Assembly: GCF_000525995.1 (NCBI RefSeq)
Contig: NZ_AODL01000007.1
Location: forward strand, 379,252 to 443,251
DNA from: Paenilisteria riparia FSL S10-1204
GTDB lineage: Bacteria; Bacillota; Bacilli; Lactobacillales; Listeriaceae
Direction: 5' to 3'
Length of the DNA stretch: 64,000 nucleotides
The position numbers and the translations under genes are program-made. The stretch's first letter is position 1; each line of letters opens with the position of its first letter. The notes under the pieces were generated by a model. That model saw only the letters and a program-made list of their open reading frames with translations, ran no database searches and had not been told where the DNA came from. Shown in pieces: positions 21,436 to 30,597 of this stretch.

Positions 21436-22032
21436 TTATTTTTCACTCACCGCAATGAAAAGTGATGCATCTTGCTTCATGAAAACCTGCTTGCCATGGT
21501 GGAAAACTTGAATGTCCGTCGACTCAAAACCTGTATCCGTAAGCAAGGCCGTTAATGCTTCAAAATCGAAGCCATTGTGTACTTTTGGATGACTAACATT
21601 GGGATTTTTTTCGAAATCGATAATGATTAGCCGACCGCCTTTGTTCAGCGTTTCGTAGAGGCTTTTGAGAATCGTTTTTGTATCGGGAATATGGAGCAGA
21701 ACGAGCGAAACGACGATGATATCAGCTTTTAGATTTAGCGTATCTGTCGTGAAATCAGCAACCAATGTTTCAACATTCGTGATAGGATGATTAGCGATTT
21801 TTTCACGGATAATCTTGACCATGTTTTCAGAAGAATCTATGAGCGTAGCAGATTTCACAAGTTCCGCAAGCTGCAAACCAACCAAACCAGTGCCGCTACC
21901 GTAGTCAATCAGCGTTTTGTCTTCCGCATCAAGCAATTCCTCTTTCACCCTGTTCGCCACAATATTCGCAAGCGCAATCCGATCCGGCGAATCATACTTC
22001 TCTGCCATCCGTTCGAAAACATTTTCTTCCAT
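21436..22032 (-). CDS. Class I SAM-dependent methyltransferase
   Basis: A 198-residue Rossmann-fold methyltransferase. SAM motif I is IDYGSGTGLVGLQLAEL (about 42-58), motif II is TLIDSSENMVK, and motif IV is IIVVSLVLLHIPD. It lacks an obvious substrate domain, so the target (small molecule, tRNA or quinone) is unknown. It has its own terminator and no clear functional partner among its neighbours. Confidence 0.88.
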   Translation of the reverse strand: MEENVFERMAEKYDSPDRIALANIVANRVKEELLDAEDKTLIDYGSGTGLVGLQLAELVKSATLIDSSENMVKIIREKIANHPITNVETLVADFTTDTLNLKADIIVVSLVLLHIPDTKTILKSLYETLNKGGRLIIIDFEKNPNVSHPKVHNGFDFEALTALLTDTGFESTDIQVFHHGKQVFMKQDASLFIAVSEK

Positions 22033-22098
22033 ATTTAGTTCCCATCCTTTATTGTTTAGTAGGTTAACATTATAGGTGAAACGGCGGGGATTGGCAAG

Positions 22099-22905
22099 CT
22101 ATGCGAGTTGCCGGTAAACATCGCAGAAATCACGCTTCATAAAAACCATCTCATGATACACCGCGCTAACTCCAGTATAGCCTTCCGTGTCGATGAGCGA
22201 ATAGTCCAGCCTTTCCAACTGTTCATTAAACTCGGCGATCCCTTTGCCATCCCACGCGAATAAGTGATTATTTTGGTAGAACGAAGCACCATAATACTCA
22301 GAAACCGGATAAAATTCGCCTCGCTTCGTTTGCATCTGATATTTCAAGCAAAATTTTCCGCACTCCTCTTCAAAATCCCCATAATAAAAGATATACAAGT
22401 TCCCTTTTTCATCCGCACAAAACGAGTTCGCATCTACGATTAGTTCGAGAAATATGTCCGGCAGCACTTGCTCCATCTTGTTCTCCGCAGGATTCCATTT
22501 CAGTAATACATGCCTGCTGTAGCCATTCAAAGCGTTGTCACCGTTCTCGTGAAACAAGCCTTCCTCATGATAAAGCAGGTATGCTTGCCCATCAATGACT
22601 TTAAAATCAGTAAATCCATGCCCTACTATATCGCGCGCACAAGCCGTTTCGCTCAAAAAAAGAATTGCCAGCGTTTCCGTTTCTGAAAACCCATCAATAA
22701 TTAGATACACCTCGTTATTCTCAGTCAGAATAGCATTGTATATTTTGAGTTGAGGATAGTCAAATATATATGCCAAAGAGAGATTCTGATTTCCAAATGA
22801 TATGTTAATTTTCTCATTTTGGATAGTATAAGTAGCTACAAAACCGCCATTTGGGCTATGTATGTAGAATTGCGATTGCGTTAGTTGAATTTGATTCATG
22901 TTCAA
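22099..22905 (-). CDS. Hypothetical protein, beta-rich
   Basis: 268 residues, not recognised. There is no signal peptide or membrane helix. The pattern of short beta strands with aromatic turns (YLLYHEEGLFHENGDN; NLYIFYYGDFEEE; HLFAWDGKG) suggests a beta-propeller-like or WD-type sensor fold. Translation starts at TTG with AAGGAGTGA 9 nt upstream; an ATG two codons later is the alternative. It is divergent from the SMI1/KNR4-like gene at 22958, a pairing that might hint at a toxin-immunity island remnant, but this is speculation. Confidence 0.6.
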   Translation of the reverse strand: MNMNQIQLTQSQFYIHSPNGGFVATYTIQNEKINISFGNQNLSLAYIFDYPQLKIYNAILTENNEVYLIIDGFSETETLAILFLSETACARDIVGHGFTDFKVIDGQAYLLYHEEGLFHENGDNALNGYSRHVLLKWNPAENKMEQVLPDIFLELIVDANSFCADEKGNLYIFYYGDFEEECGKFCLKYQMQTKRGEFYPVSEYYGASFYQNNHLFAWDGKGIAEFNEQLERLDYSLIDTEGYTGVSAVYHEMVFMKRDFCDVYRQLA

Positions 22906-22957
22906 TTGTACTCACTCCTTATGGTAAAATCGTTGTATCACTGAAAGGATGTTGAAA

Positions 22958-23350
22958 ATGAAAAAATATGCTGATTTAAGTGTTACTTGTAAAACTGGTG
23001 TTTTGCCTCAAGATTTGGTGGACGCCGAGCAGCTTCTGGGTGTTCAGCTTGATTCACAATATAAAGAGCTTTTTCAGCTGGTGAATGCACCTGAATTTGG
23101 CGAGTGGCTGTTTTATCCTGTGAAAGATAAGCGGAATTTGCGAAAAACATTTGATGATATTGTGAGAAATACGAAAATCGCGCGGGAATCTGGGTTACCT
23201 GAAGCTTTTGTTGTGATTGCGGAAGATGGAACTGGTGATTTTTTGTGTATGAGGAGTGGCCAGCCTCAAGTTTACTATCAAAACCATGAACAGGATTCTG
23301 CCGAGGTGATTGCGAACGACTTGAAGGCATTTATTGAACGCGTAGCTTAG
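22958..23350 (+). CDS. SMI1/KNR4 (SUKH)-like small protein
   Basis: About 130 residues. The pattern LPQDLVDAEQLLGVQLDSQYKELFQLVN, WLFYPVKD and the central VVIAEDGTGDFLCMRSG resemble the SMI1/KNR4 (SUKH) fold, which is common among immunity proteins of polymorphic toxins but also occurs in housekeeping roles. I use the ATG at 22958 (AAAGGA 8 nt upstream) rather than 22949. The 3' end overlaps the convergent HEAT-repeat gene by 4 bp. No toxin is adjacent. Confidence 0.7.
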   Translation: MKKYADLSVTCKTGVLPQDLVDAEQLLGVQLDSQYKELFQLVNAPEFGEWLFYPVKDKRNLRKTFDDIVRNTKIARESGLPEAFVVIAEDGTGDFLCMRSGQPQVYYQNHEQDSAEVIANDLKAFIERVA

Positions 23351-24003
23351 TCTAGATATTCATTCAAAACCTCTTTTATCGAGACTGGAAGTTCCCGGTT
23401 TTTCAAGTTGTGAAGTGCTGATAAAATGGCATCTTTGTTAGCCGCGTTCATGATGTCCATCAGATGGTGAATGGTTCGTATAACCACGACGTGTGATTCG
23501 CTGTCTAGGAGCTCCAAAAGTGCCGTTAAGTATTCAGTCGCGCCTAGCGAATAAAGCGCGTAATAAAGCCCCGTGCGCGCTACCTCGTCTTGTTCAGCTT
23601 TTGCTTGCATGACGAGCTGGTCTTTCAAGCCAGCCCCGAGCAAAACGATTGTTTCTGCGGCATAGCATCGAACAAGTTCGTCTGAATCAGTGAGACTGTT
23701 AATAAGAGCTGGCAACTGTTCAAAAACTTGTTGCTTGCCGATGATTTCGATTGCACTAATTCTGACGATTTCATCTTCGTTTTGCAAGCCTTTGACAGCC
23801 GCTTGGATGACATCATTTCCATCATGATCGTACAGTTTTGAATATACGAAAGATTGGACGTCTCTGTCGGTGGAGTCTACGAACTCTAGCAGTATTTGTT
23901 TTTCTTTCTCTGAATTGTTTAGCTCGATTAGTAGAGCATCGATGGTTTCTAAATCCGCGTTTTGGAAGGCTATTAACAGATTTTGATGGATGTTATTTGG
24001 CAT
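23347..24003 (-). CDS. HEAT-repeat protein
   Basis: 218 residues made almost entirely of paired helices in HEAT-like units (DVIQAAVKGLQNEDEIVRIS; LPALINSLTDSDELVRCYA; YLTALLELLDSESHVVVIR). These are protein-interaction scaffolds; the partner is unknown. AAAGGAGGA sits 4 nt before the chosen ATG at 24003 (MPNNIHQNLL); an upstream ATG at 24039 lacks a ribosome site. Confidence 0.75.
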   Translation of the reverse strand: MPNNIHQNLLIAFQNADLETIDALLIELNNSEKEKQILLEFVDSTDRDVQSFVYSKLYDHDGNDVIQAAVKGLQNEDEIVRISAIEIIGKQQVFEQLPALINSLTDSDELVRCYAAETIVLLGAGLKDQLVMQAKAEQDEVARTGLYYALYSLGATEYLTALLELLDSESHVVVIRTIHHLMDIMNAANKDAILSALHNLKNRELPVSIKEVLNEYLD

Positions 24004-24100
24004 TTTGTCCTCCTTTATCACACAAGAGAGTGTTCTCAATAATTTGATATGCTTTTGTCACACTTATTTATTCCACCTAATATAAAAATTTTTAGCTAAT

Positions 24101-24114
24101 GGAAAGCGTTATCT
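24101..24114 (+). promoter_or_regulatory. cre-like site upstream of the aldehyde dehydrogenase gene
   Basis: GGAAAGCGTTATCT matches cre at 12 of 14 positions and abuts the palindrome at 24114-24136. Confidence 0.5.
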
Positions 24115-24136
24115 TTATGTTATTTAATAACATAAA
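24114..24136. promoter_or_regulatory. Perfect 11-bp-arm palindrome, likely operator
   Basis: TTTATGTTATT and AATAACATAAA flank a single central base, about 108 bp before the dhaS-like start codon. It is not a PrfA, PerR, Fur or CodY consensus and has no T-run fitting a terminator, so an unidentified regulator's operator is likely. Confidence 0.55.
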
Positions 24137-24243
24137 TTTCTTTTTTTAGTCACAGCTATTTCGCCTGAAAATTGCTATCATTAAAATTGTTAGGACTAGC
24201 TTCTCAGTTTTTCTAACACTAATTTATAAAAGGAGGCTATTTT

Positions 24244-25728
24244 ATGGAGAACACAGTAAATATAACACTATCCCAAAAAGTACTAGACTTTTTGGACGCA
24301 CCTCAAAAACTTTTTATCGATGGTAAATGGGTGCCCTCTGTTTCAGGCAAAACATTTGAAACGCTAAATCCCGCAACAGGGGAAATGATTACTCAGATTG
24401 AAGAAGGCGGAAAAACTGATATTGATAACGCAGTAAAAGCTGCTCGTCGCGCTTTTGAAGTTGGTGACTGGTCAAAAATAAGCGGCGCTGAACGCGGGAA
24501 GATAATTAATAAACTAGTAGAACTAATGGAAGAGAATGCAGAAGAATTGGCCCAACTTGAGGCTTTGGATAATGGAAAACCTATTTTAGAAACACGAAAT
24601 GCCGATGTTCCTTTGGCGATTGAACATTTTCGTTACTATGCAGGTTGGGCAGGTAAAATTTCAGGCCAAAATATTCCTGTAACAGGTGAATTTCTAAATT
24701 ATACACGGCATGAGCCTATTGGCGTCATCGGACAAATTATTCCGTGGAATTTCCCTCTACTCATGGCCGCTTGGAAACTTGGAGCAGCCTTGGCAACTGG
24801 GTGTACGGTTGTACTTAAACCAGCGGAGCAAACGCCACTGTCGGCACTTTATTTAGCCAAATTAGCTCAAGAAGCAGGATTTCCAGATGGTGTTTTAAAT
24901 ATTGTCACAGGCGCCGCTGCAACTGGCGAAGAACTTGTCGCACATCCAGATATCGATAAAATAGCCTTCACAGGTTCTACTAAAGTCGGAAAACACATTA
25001 TGAGCCAAGCTTCCGATGCACTCAAGCGCGTGACACTTGAACTAGGTGGGAAATCACCGAATATTATTTTCCCTGATGCTGACCTATCTCGCGCTATTCC
25101 TGGTGCACTAAGCGGAATTATGTTTAATCAAGGTCAAGTTTGTTGTGCAGGCTCACGTCTTTTTGTGCATAGAAGTATTTTTGATAAAGTCGTTTCTGAA
25201 CTCGTAACACAAGCAAAACAGATAAAACAAGGCCCTGGTTTAGATCCTGAAACTACTATGGGACCTTTAGTATCTAAGAAACAACAAGAACGCGTATTAA
25301 ATTATATCGCATTAGGTCAAAGTGAAGGGGCAACTGTCCTAACTGGGGGATCTGCTCCTTTTGAAAAAGGCTATTTTGTAGAACCAACTATTTTAACTGA
25401 TGTAACCGACGATATGACCATTGCCAAAGAAGAAATTTTCGGCCCAGTCGTGGCAGTATTACCCTTCGATACAGTAGACGAAGTTATCACGCGCTCTAAT
25501 GCAACAGATTACGGACTAGCAGCTGGAATTTGGACAGAGAATGTACGGACTGCTCATAGCGTTGCCGAGAAATTGAAAGCCGGAACTGTTTGGATAAATT
25601 GCTATAATGCTTTCGATGCTGCTTCACCATTTGGCGGATACAAAGAATCTGGAATTGGCCGTGAAATGGGATCTTACGCATTGAATAATTACACGGAAGT
25701 AAAAAGTATTTGGGTGAATTTAGACTAA
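24244..25728 (+). CDS. dhaS: NAD+-dependent aldehyde dehydrogenase (DhaS-like)
   Basis: A 494-residue ALDH superfamily enzyme oxidising aldehydes to acids. Motifs are [20 protein letters not shown], the NAD-binding GSTKVGK, the catalytic Glu in [10 protein letters not shown] and the catalytic Cys in [11 protein letters not shown]. The sequence runs closely parallel to my recollection of B. subtilis DhaS (3-hydroxypropionaldehyde-type) along its whole length, including the end [18 protein letters not shown] strong AAAGGAGG precedes the ATG. It is transcribed alone behind a cre-like site and a palindrome. Confidence 0.92.
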   Translation: MENTVNITLSQKVLDFLDAPQKLFIDGKWVPSVSGKTFETLNPATGEMITQIEEGGKTDIDNAVKAARRAFEVGDWSKISGAERGKIINKLVELMEENAEELAQLEALDNGKPILETRNADVPLAIEHFRYYAGWAGKISGQNIPVTGEFLNYTRHEPIGVIGQIIPWNFPLLMAAWKLGAALATGCTVVLKPAEQTPLSALYLAKLAQEAGFPDGVLNIVTGAAATGEELVAHPDIDKIAFTGSTKVGKHIMSQASDALKRVTLELGGKSPNIIFPDADLSRAIPGALSGIMFNQGQVCCAGSRLFVHRSIFDKVVSELVTQAKQIKQGPGLDPETTMGPLVSKKQQERVLNYIALGQSEGATVLTGGSAPFEKGYFVEPTILTDVTDDMTIAKEEIFGPVVAVLPFDTVDEVITRSNATDYGLAAGIWTENVRTAHSVAEKLKAGTVWINCYNAFDAASPFGGYKESGIGREMGSYALNNYTEVKSIWVNLD

Positions 25729-25807
25729 TATAGCGCCACCAGAGAAATCTTGTTACTTAGAGCAGTTGAAGAAAAAACTATGCAATAAAAAGCAGGTATC
25801 TTGTATT

Positions 25808-25860
25808 TGATGTGCACCTCAAAAGTTAGACCAAAAATCTGACGGTTGGGGTGTTTTGCT
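25808..25860. mobile_element. IS3/IS150-like terminal remnant
   Basis: TGTGCACCTCAAAAGTTAGA followed by an inverted imperfect partner (TCTGACGGTTGGGGTG) resembles the terminal region of IS3-family elements. No transposase accompanies it. Confidence 0.4.
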
Positions 25861-25945
25861 ATAACTCTGTCCAAAAAAGTATTTTAGTCGCTACATATGC
25901 AACTGTTGCTAAGATAAAAAGAGAAACCGTAACTAATGAAACCAG

Positions 25946-26400
25946 GGGTTTGTCAAGAAAAGTGTGTAATTAAGAAATAGAAATGTAATGCGACACACGA
26001 TTCTTAAGAGAATCCAAAAGAAGAAGTTGGTTCATGACGAGTGACCAGTTTTGGATATGTCCCTCTGCCCACTTCGCGTGCAGTTCCTTGACGCGTAAAT
26101 ACAGGACTTTGAGTAAGGCGTTTTCTTGCGGGAAGGCGCCTTTCTTCGTGACTTTGCGAAAGCTCGCATGAACACTTTCCACGGCATTTGTGGTATACAT
26201 GATTTTACGGATGGCGCTGCCATAATCAAATAATTGTTCCACATGTTTAAAATTCCGCACCCAAACATCGATGGCACCTGGGTACTTACCCCACTGTTGG
26301 CAAAAAGAGTCTAATTGGCTTTGGCAAGCTTTTAGTGATGGAGCACCGTAGAGTTTCTTTAGAGAAGCCGTGAAGGCTTTATAAACCTTATTAACTCTCA
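25946..26400 (-). mobile_element. IS256-family element remnant (transposase C-terminal third and one end)
   Basis: The minus-strand frame encodes about 140 residues of an IS256-type (Mutator) transposase C-terminus: MYTTNAVESVHASFRKVTKK is the diagnostic segment, followed by LKVLYLRVKELHAKW. The terminal repeat GGGTTTGTCAAGAAAAGTGT lies at 25946-25970. The N-terminal two thirds, including the first catalytic Asp residues, are missing: the sequence switches near 26395 directly into the end of the immunity-like gene. This is a dead fragment left by recombination at the edge of the Rhs locus. Confidence 0.85.
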
Positions 26401-27269
26401 CACGCCTCCACAAAACTCCCTATCTCGTCAAATAGCAAAAATATTCCTTGATCTGTTTGTTCATAGACACAATGATTCCCACTAGACAAATCTACCCAGA
26501 GCCCACCTTCTTCAATGCAACCTATCATCCAAAAGAAATCTGGTACGGTAGTTCCATCTCCCACTATTCCAAACCTATTATCATGAATACTGAAGATAAA
26601 AACCTTCTTTCCATCGATTGTCCAATTTTCATTCTCGATTTCTTTCAGTTCAACTTTCAATCTTTCCGTATCTATTTCAACATTCCCTTCTATATTTAAT
26701 GAAAAAGGAATAGCAAGAAAAACATAAAGGCATATTTCAAATCCAGAATCCATCATCTGAAAATAAATTGGATAATCACGTTGTGTAAAAGTATCATCAC
26801 TATCCACTTTTATAAACTCATCTTGAAATATAGCTGGTATATCTAAATTTTCCAATTTTGTCATTTCACCAAAGACTATAGCATCTGGGATTCCATTAAT
26901 TATGCTCATTATATTTTTGGATATATCATCCTTAATTTCAACAACTCCATAAAAGAAAGTTACCCCATCTATTTCCTCTGCATATTCTTGAGATAAGCTA
27001 CACTCCATACTATTAATAACATCTTTATTTTTACTCCAAATCTTTTTATAACGATCTACACGTGTGGGGAATTCTATCTCTTCAACTATTAAAGCGAAGT
27101 AACTCATATCAGATTTCCCAGGTAAAATATCACTTAGTATTTCTATACAATACCTTTGATAGTTTTGTTGACCGATTTCCATTTCAATACCATTTATCGC
27201 TACACAATTCAGCTCTGAATTTAGTCCATTTTTCTTAAGTTCAGTCCATACTTTACTCATAATTACCAT
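26391..27269 (-). CDS. Candidate immunity protein of the orphan Rhs toxin
   Basis: 292 residues, no signal peptide, acidic, family not recognised. The ATG overlaps the last codons of the orphan Rhs toxin frame (ATGGTAA), the coupling expected of a cognate immunity gene. A segment DSGFEICLYVFLAIPFSLNI may be buried beta structure rather than a membrane helix. The 3' end abuts the IS256 fragment at about 26395, so the last residues may have been altered by that junction. Function is inferred from position only. Confidence 0.65.
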   Translation of the reverse strand: MVIMSKVWTELKKNGLNSELNCVAINGIEMEIGQQNYQRYCIEILSDILPGKSDMSYFALIVEEIEFPTRVDRYKKIWSKNKDVINSMECSLSQEYAEEIDGVTFFYGVVEIKDDISKNIMSIINGIPDAIVFGEMTKLENLDIPAIFQDEFIKVDSDDTFTQRDYPIYFQMMDSGFEICLYVFLAIPFSLNIEGNVEIDTERLKVELKEIENENWTIDGKKVFIFSIHDNRFGIVGDGTTVPDFFWMIGCIEEGGLWVDLSSGNHCVYEQTDQGIFLLFDEIGSFVEACES

Positions 27270-28370
27270 GCCAACCTTCCAAAATAGTCATAATGACGAC
27301 CATTCTTACCATTAAAATGAGGCCCTCTATTTTGCGAAGGATCATCTTTATACCTATGTCCGCCAGAATGGTCTCTAATAACTCTCTTTCGCTTACCTTT
27401 TCCAAATGTATAGTCTCGTCCCGGTATTCCTTTACCCTGCCTGTTTTTTGTCAGGTTTAACACTAGTTGGATGTTGCGACATAGGTATTCCAAATTTTCT
27501 TTTAGCGGCTCTGAAAGCGCCTCTTCTTCCCGCGCCTTTTGGTGTATAATTTTTTGGTTTGGCAAACCGGTATAATTTTTTTAGCTCCTCTAAGAGCTTT
27601 TTTTGCTAGTTTAAATTTACCCCCACCAAGAGCTCCTTTTGCTGCTGCTATTCCAGCTTTTTTCCAACTCTTTGTCTTCTTATAAGCTTTATAGCCATCA
27701 TATGCTGCAAATCCCGCATTAATCGCCAGCCATACCCAATGCCCATCTGGATCGATATGCATCACTGCGTTGTTGTTGGCATAGTTGTAGCTATTCATCG
27801 TCAATGGGTCATCTTCATCACCTGGATCTGGATCGACACTTATAAAAATACCTTGTTCTGGTTCATAGTAGCGAGCCATCAAGTAATACATACCAATTTC
27901 TTTGTCGTACGTATAGCCAGCATAGCCAAATGGGCTTTGTTTGGCTTCATTGGTCGTCTCGGTAGCTTTTAGCACGTTACCCCATGCGTCGTAGCTGTAT
28001 TCTGCTATCGTGTCGCCTGCTTCATTCGTCAGGGCAACCACATCGCCATGCGCGTTGTAGTGATAGAATACTGTTTTTGTACCAACTTTCATTGCCATAC
28101 GAACGTTACTATCCGAATAAACATATTGGCGTTGAACTGTTCCTGCGCCATCTGTTTCATACAGAACGTAAATACTATCGCCATCGTAGTAATACTTGGT
28201 TGTTTGTCCATTCACTGTTTTTTCAATGCGGCGATTATCGTCATCGTATTTGTAGGTTGCGAATGGGGTTGTCTCATCTTTTTTCGTGATAGCTATGAGT
28301 TGGTCTGCTGTATCCCATGTATACGTATACTTACCATCGCTTAGAGGGAACTCCAGACTAAATGAAAATC
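27263..28370 (-). pseudogene. Orphan Rhs tip with HNH-like nuclease toxin (two frameshifts)
   Basis: Rhs core sequence homologous to the end of the main Rhs gene (YNAHGDVVALTNEAGD; FGYAGYTYDKEIGMYYLMAR; YANNNAVMHIDPDGHWVW) with no start of its own. It runs into a distinct toxin tip. Removing one A from the run at 27576-27582 and one from 27444-27449 restores a single frame: KLYRFAKPKNYTPKGAGR, RKFGIPMSQHPTSV, IRDHSGGH, QNRGPHFN, HYDYFGRLAW. This His-rich pattern resembles HNH-type nuclease toxins of polymorphic toxin systems. It matches the classical orphan module downstream of a full rhs gene, which can replace the main tip by recombination. Confidence 0.8.
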
Positions 28371-28399
28371 ATGATATTTTGTAACAACACAATCGCAAA

Positions 28400-28555
28400 T
28401 TAACCTAGCTTCTGTAAGCTTTTAACTCTGAATATACTTGTTTCAGTTTGATTCTCTCCGGTTCTATGAAGTGTCTTGTACTGGTTCAAGGAATATTCGC
28501 ATCTCTTCATCTGTAGTATTTTTTTAAATTTTTTTTGTAACTCTTTAGCATTCAT
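28400..28555 (-). CDS. Possible small ORF (51 residues), remnant or immunity fragment
   Basis: ATG 28555-28553, product beginning MNAKELQKKFKKILQMKRCE and ending RVKSLQKLG. An upstream ATG at 28578 with GGGGG ribosome site (MTPENIKK) would join this frame if the A7 run between them had one more base. The phrase ENIKKM recurs at the N-terminus of the neighbouring 28703-29104 product, so both may be related immunity-type genes. Weakly supported. Confidence 0.35.
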   Translation of the reverse strand: MNAKELQKKFKKILQMKRCEYSLNQYKTLHRTGENQTETSIFRVKSLQKLG

Positions 28556-28702
28556 TTTTTTATGTTTTCAGGTGTCATATTTCCCCCTTTCTATGCACTA
28601 AGTTTTTATCTTGGCGAGTATGTATAGCATGTCCCCCTCCCGCGAGGAGAACATACTTAAGGTATCTCATGTTCTAATTACTTCTCATAAAGACAATGTA
28701 AA

Positions 28703-29104
28703 CTAGACGACTTCATAAAATATCTGTGCTCCTTTTTTCAATAATGTCGTAGCTGTTGCATCATCATTAAATTTCATTTTTTCCATGGCGTTAAAGTATG
28801 AACCCCAAAATTCATTAAAAAAAGCAATGTCATTCTTATTAATGTATGCTCCTGGGAATATGCGAGATGTTATCTCGGCTGGAAGAAGTTTACCAGAATC
28901 ATATGTTATTGTTTCACTCTCTCCGTCATTTATAACCTCACTATAAGTTCTATAGTACAGTAATTCATATACCTCTTGGTCTCTTTCCCCTATTAAAAAT
29001 GGTGTAATTAATAAGTCTAATACTTCCTTTTCAGAACTTAACATCTTTTTTATATTTTCAGGATGTATATAGATACTTCTATTCATTTTATAGTTATTAT
29101 CCAT
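28703..29104 (-). CDS. Candidate orphan immunity protein (133 residues)
   Basis: Not recognised. Soluble, acidic, alpha/beta (RSIYIHPENIKKMLSSEKEV; RDQEVYELLYYRTYSEV; AFFNEFWGSYFNAMEKM). The annotated ATG at 29104 lacks a ribosome site. A better AAGGAG plus ATG lies about 30 nt upstream but is one base out of frame across an A7 run. It sits between the orphan Rhs tip and the main Rhs immunity gene, where spare immunity genes commonly collect. Function inferred from context. Confidence 0.5.
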   Translation of the reverse strand: MDNNYKMNRSIYIHPENIKKMLSSEKEVLDLLITPFLIGERDQEVYELLYYRTYSEVINDGESETITYDSGKLLPAEITSRIFPGAYINKNDIAFFNEFWGSYFNAMEKMKFNDDATATTLLKKGAQIFYEVV

Positions 29105-29238
29105 ACTCGCTATTTTTTTACTATATCCATTCCTGGTGGCACTCTCCTTTTTTCGTGCGATTGTCTACAATTAAACATACCTATAATTATTAAATCACTT
29201 GCAAAATGTTATCCGTTCTTCTCTTATAGTAGTGATTT

Positions 29239-29700
29239 TCAATGTGATTGATTGTCTATTTCTGAAAAATACTCATCATATAGTGAACATCCTTGGAAAA
29301 AATTTTTGAAATATTTCTCTAAATCATTATGTCTATCATATTTCCACTTAGAGTATTTATCGTGTGGCTCTGCTCCTTTCTCAAGCATTTGCAAAAAAAT
29401 ATTTTTTGGTTCTTTTTCTAAGGCTCGTTTTATAAATAATCGCCCTCCTTGCTCTATTTCATCATAGTCTTCTAACTTACCAAATAACTCTGGATTTATG
29501 GAAGATACATATCCATATAACCATTGAAAATCAATATTATCGGATAGATATTCTTTTCCGAAACTCGACACAGTTTTTAAACGGCTTAATACTAGATCAT
29601 CCGACAGAAACGGAGATATATCTTCTACATACACATTTGCCTGATTGTATTCAATTCTTTGATTAAGCTTGTAGCAGCATCTCTGTATGTATATTGACAT
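29239..29700 (-). CDS. Candidate orphan immunity protein (153 residues)
   Basis: Not recognised. Soluble and charged, with segments IDFQWLYGYVSSINPELFGK and FKNFFQGCSLYDEYFSEI. The C-terminal phrase IFLQMLEKGAEPHDKYSKW could be an ankyrin-like turn. The start is doubtful: the ATG at 29700 has only a weak GTCAGG ahead, and an out-of-frame ATG 27 nt upstream reads MKHHIIKSGCQ. It belongs to the low-GC block of small genes between the two Rhs tips; an immunity role is inferred. Confidence 0.5.
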   Translation of the reverse strand: MSIYIQRCCYKLNQRIEYNQANVYVEDISPFLSDDLVLSRLKTVSSFGKEYLSDNIDFQWLYGYVSSINPELFGKLEDYDEIEQGGRLFIKRALEKEPKNIFLQMLEKGAEPHDKYSKWKYDRHNDLEKYFKNFFQGCSLYDEYFSEIDNQSH

Positions 29701-29895
29701 CCTGACTTTATAATATGATGTTTCATCTTGATACTACTGCCCCAGATTAAACTCTTTTAAATATATTCCAAATTTTATGTAGTGAAGTAATACAAATCCT
29801 CAAAATGATTTATATTACTTCGTTTGATAGCTCTACCGATACTTTAAACCCACAGAACATTACTCTTACTTATCATCGTAGATATTGAGTAATTA

Positions 29896-30547
29896 TTAAA
29901 AGCTACCCTCTTCAGGTATTCTAATATATAATCCCTCTGTACTTACTACTTTATCCATAAGCTCATTCCGCTGTTCCATCAAACAAGCTACATGCATCAC
30001 TGAAACAGACAACATTAATTTCATATCACATATAAAAATAGTCACCTCTGCTTGACCTCGTAATCCTTTTTTTAATAAGTCTCGCAAATTCACTTGTTTT
30101 TCTGTTTTTTGCCGTTTTAGTTGCGCCATAGATTTTATTCGAAAAGTGAGGCTTGCATTGCGAACACCGCCCAAGTATACTTCACCCCTGTCTGAAACCG
30201 GTAATTTAAAGGGAACTTGTCCATATTCTTTATATAATTCAGGGCTGATTATATATGTCTCATCACTATATCCGACAATTTTCAGTATTGCTTGAAGAAA
30301 TTTATGCTCGTAAGCCAAGTATTCTTTATTTCTTCGCCGATCAAATTTTGTATGGTAAATATCAAAATAGCTGTCAAAAATATACGTATTCTCCATTCTT
30401 TCAGGCAGAAAATCAATAATAAACCACTTATTTTGATTCAGTTCTACTAACGAGTCTACAAAACCTTCGCCATCTTCAAGAATGTCTTTAATATTTTCTA
30501 TACCCGTAAAGTTAAATTTTTTTTGCAAAATCATAACTATTGGACAC
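29896..30547 (-). CDS. Candidate cognate immunity protein of the main Rhs toxin, frameshifted start
   Basis: About 217 residues, unknown family. It follows the Rhs stop by about 50 nt. The best start is GTG at 30547-30545 with GGGGAGGAG 9 nt upstream. That frame reads MSNSYDFAKK and then enters the main frame (FNFTGIENIKDILEDGEGF) only if one A is removed from the A8 run at 30517-30524. Without the correction the frame would start at an internal ATG lacking a ribosome site. Conserved-looking features are WFIIDFLPERMENTYIFDSY and YIRIPEEGSF at the end. Immunity function is inferred from position. Confidence 0.65.
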
Positions 30548-30597
30548 TTACTTTGCTCCTCCCCATGATCAATCCATCTGCACATAAATCCTTTATG

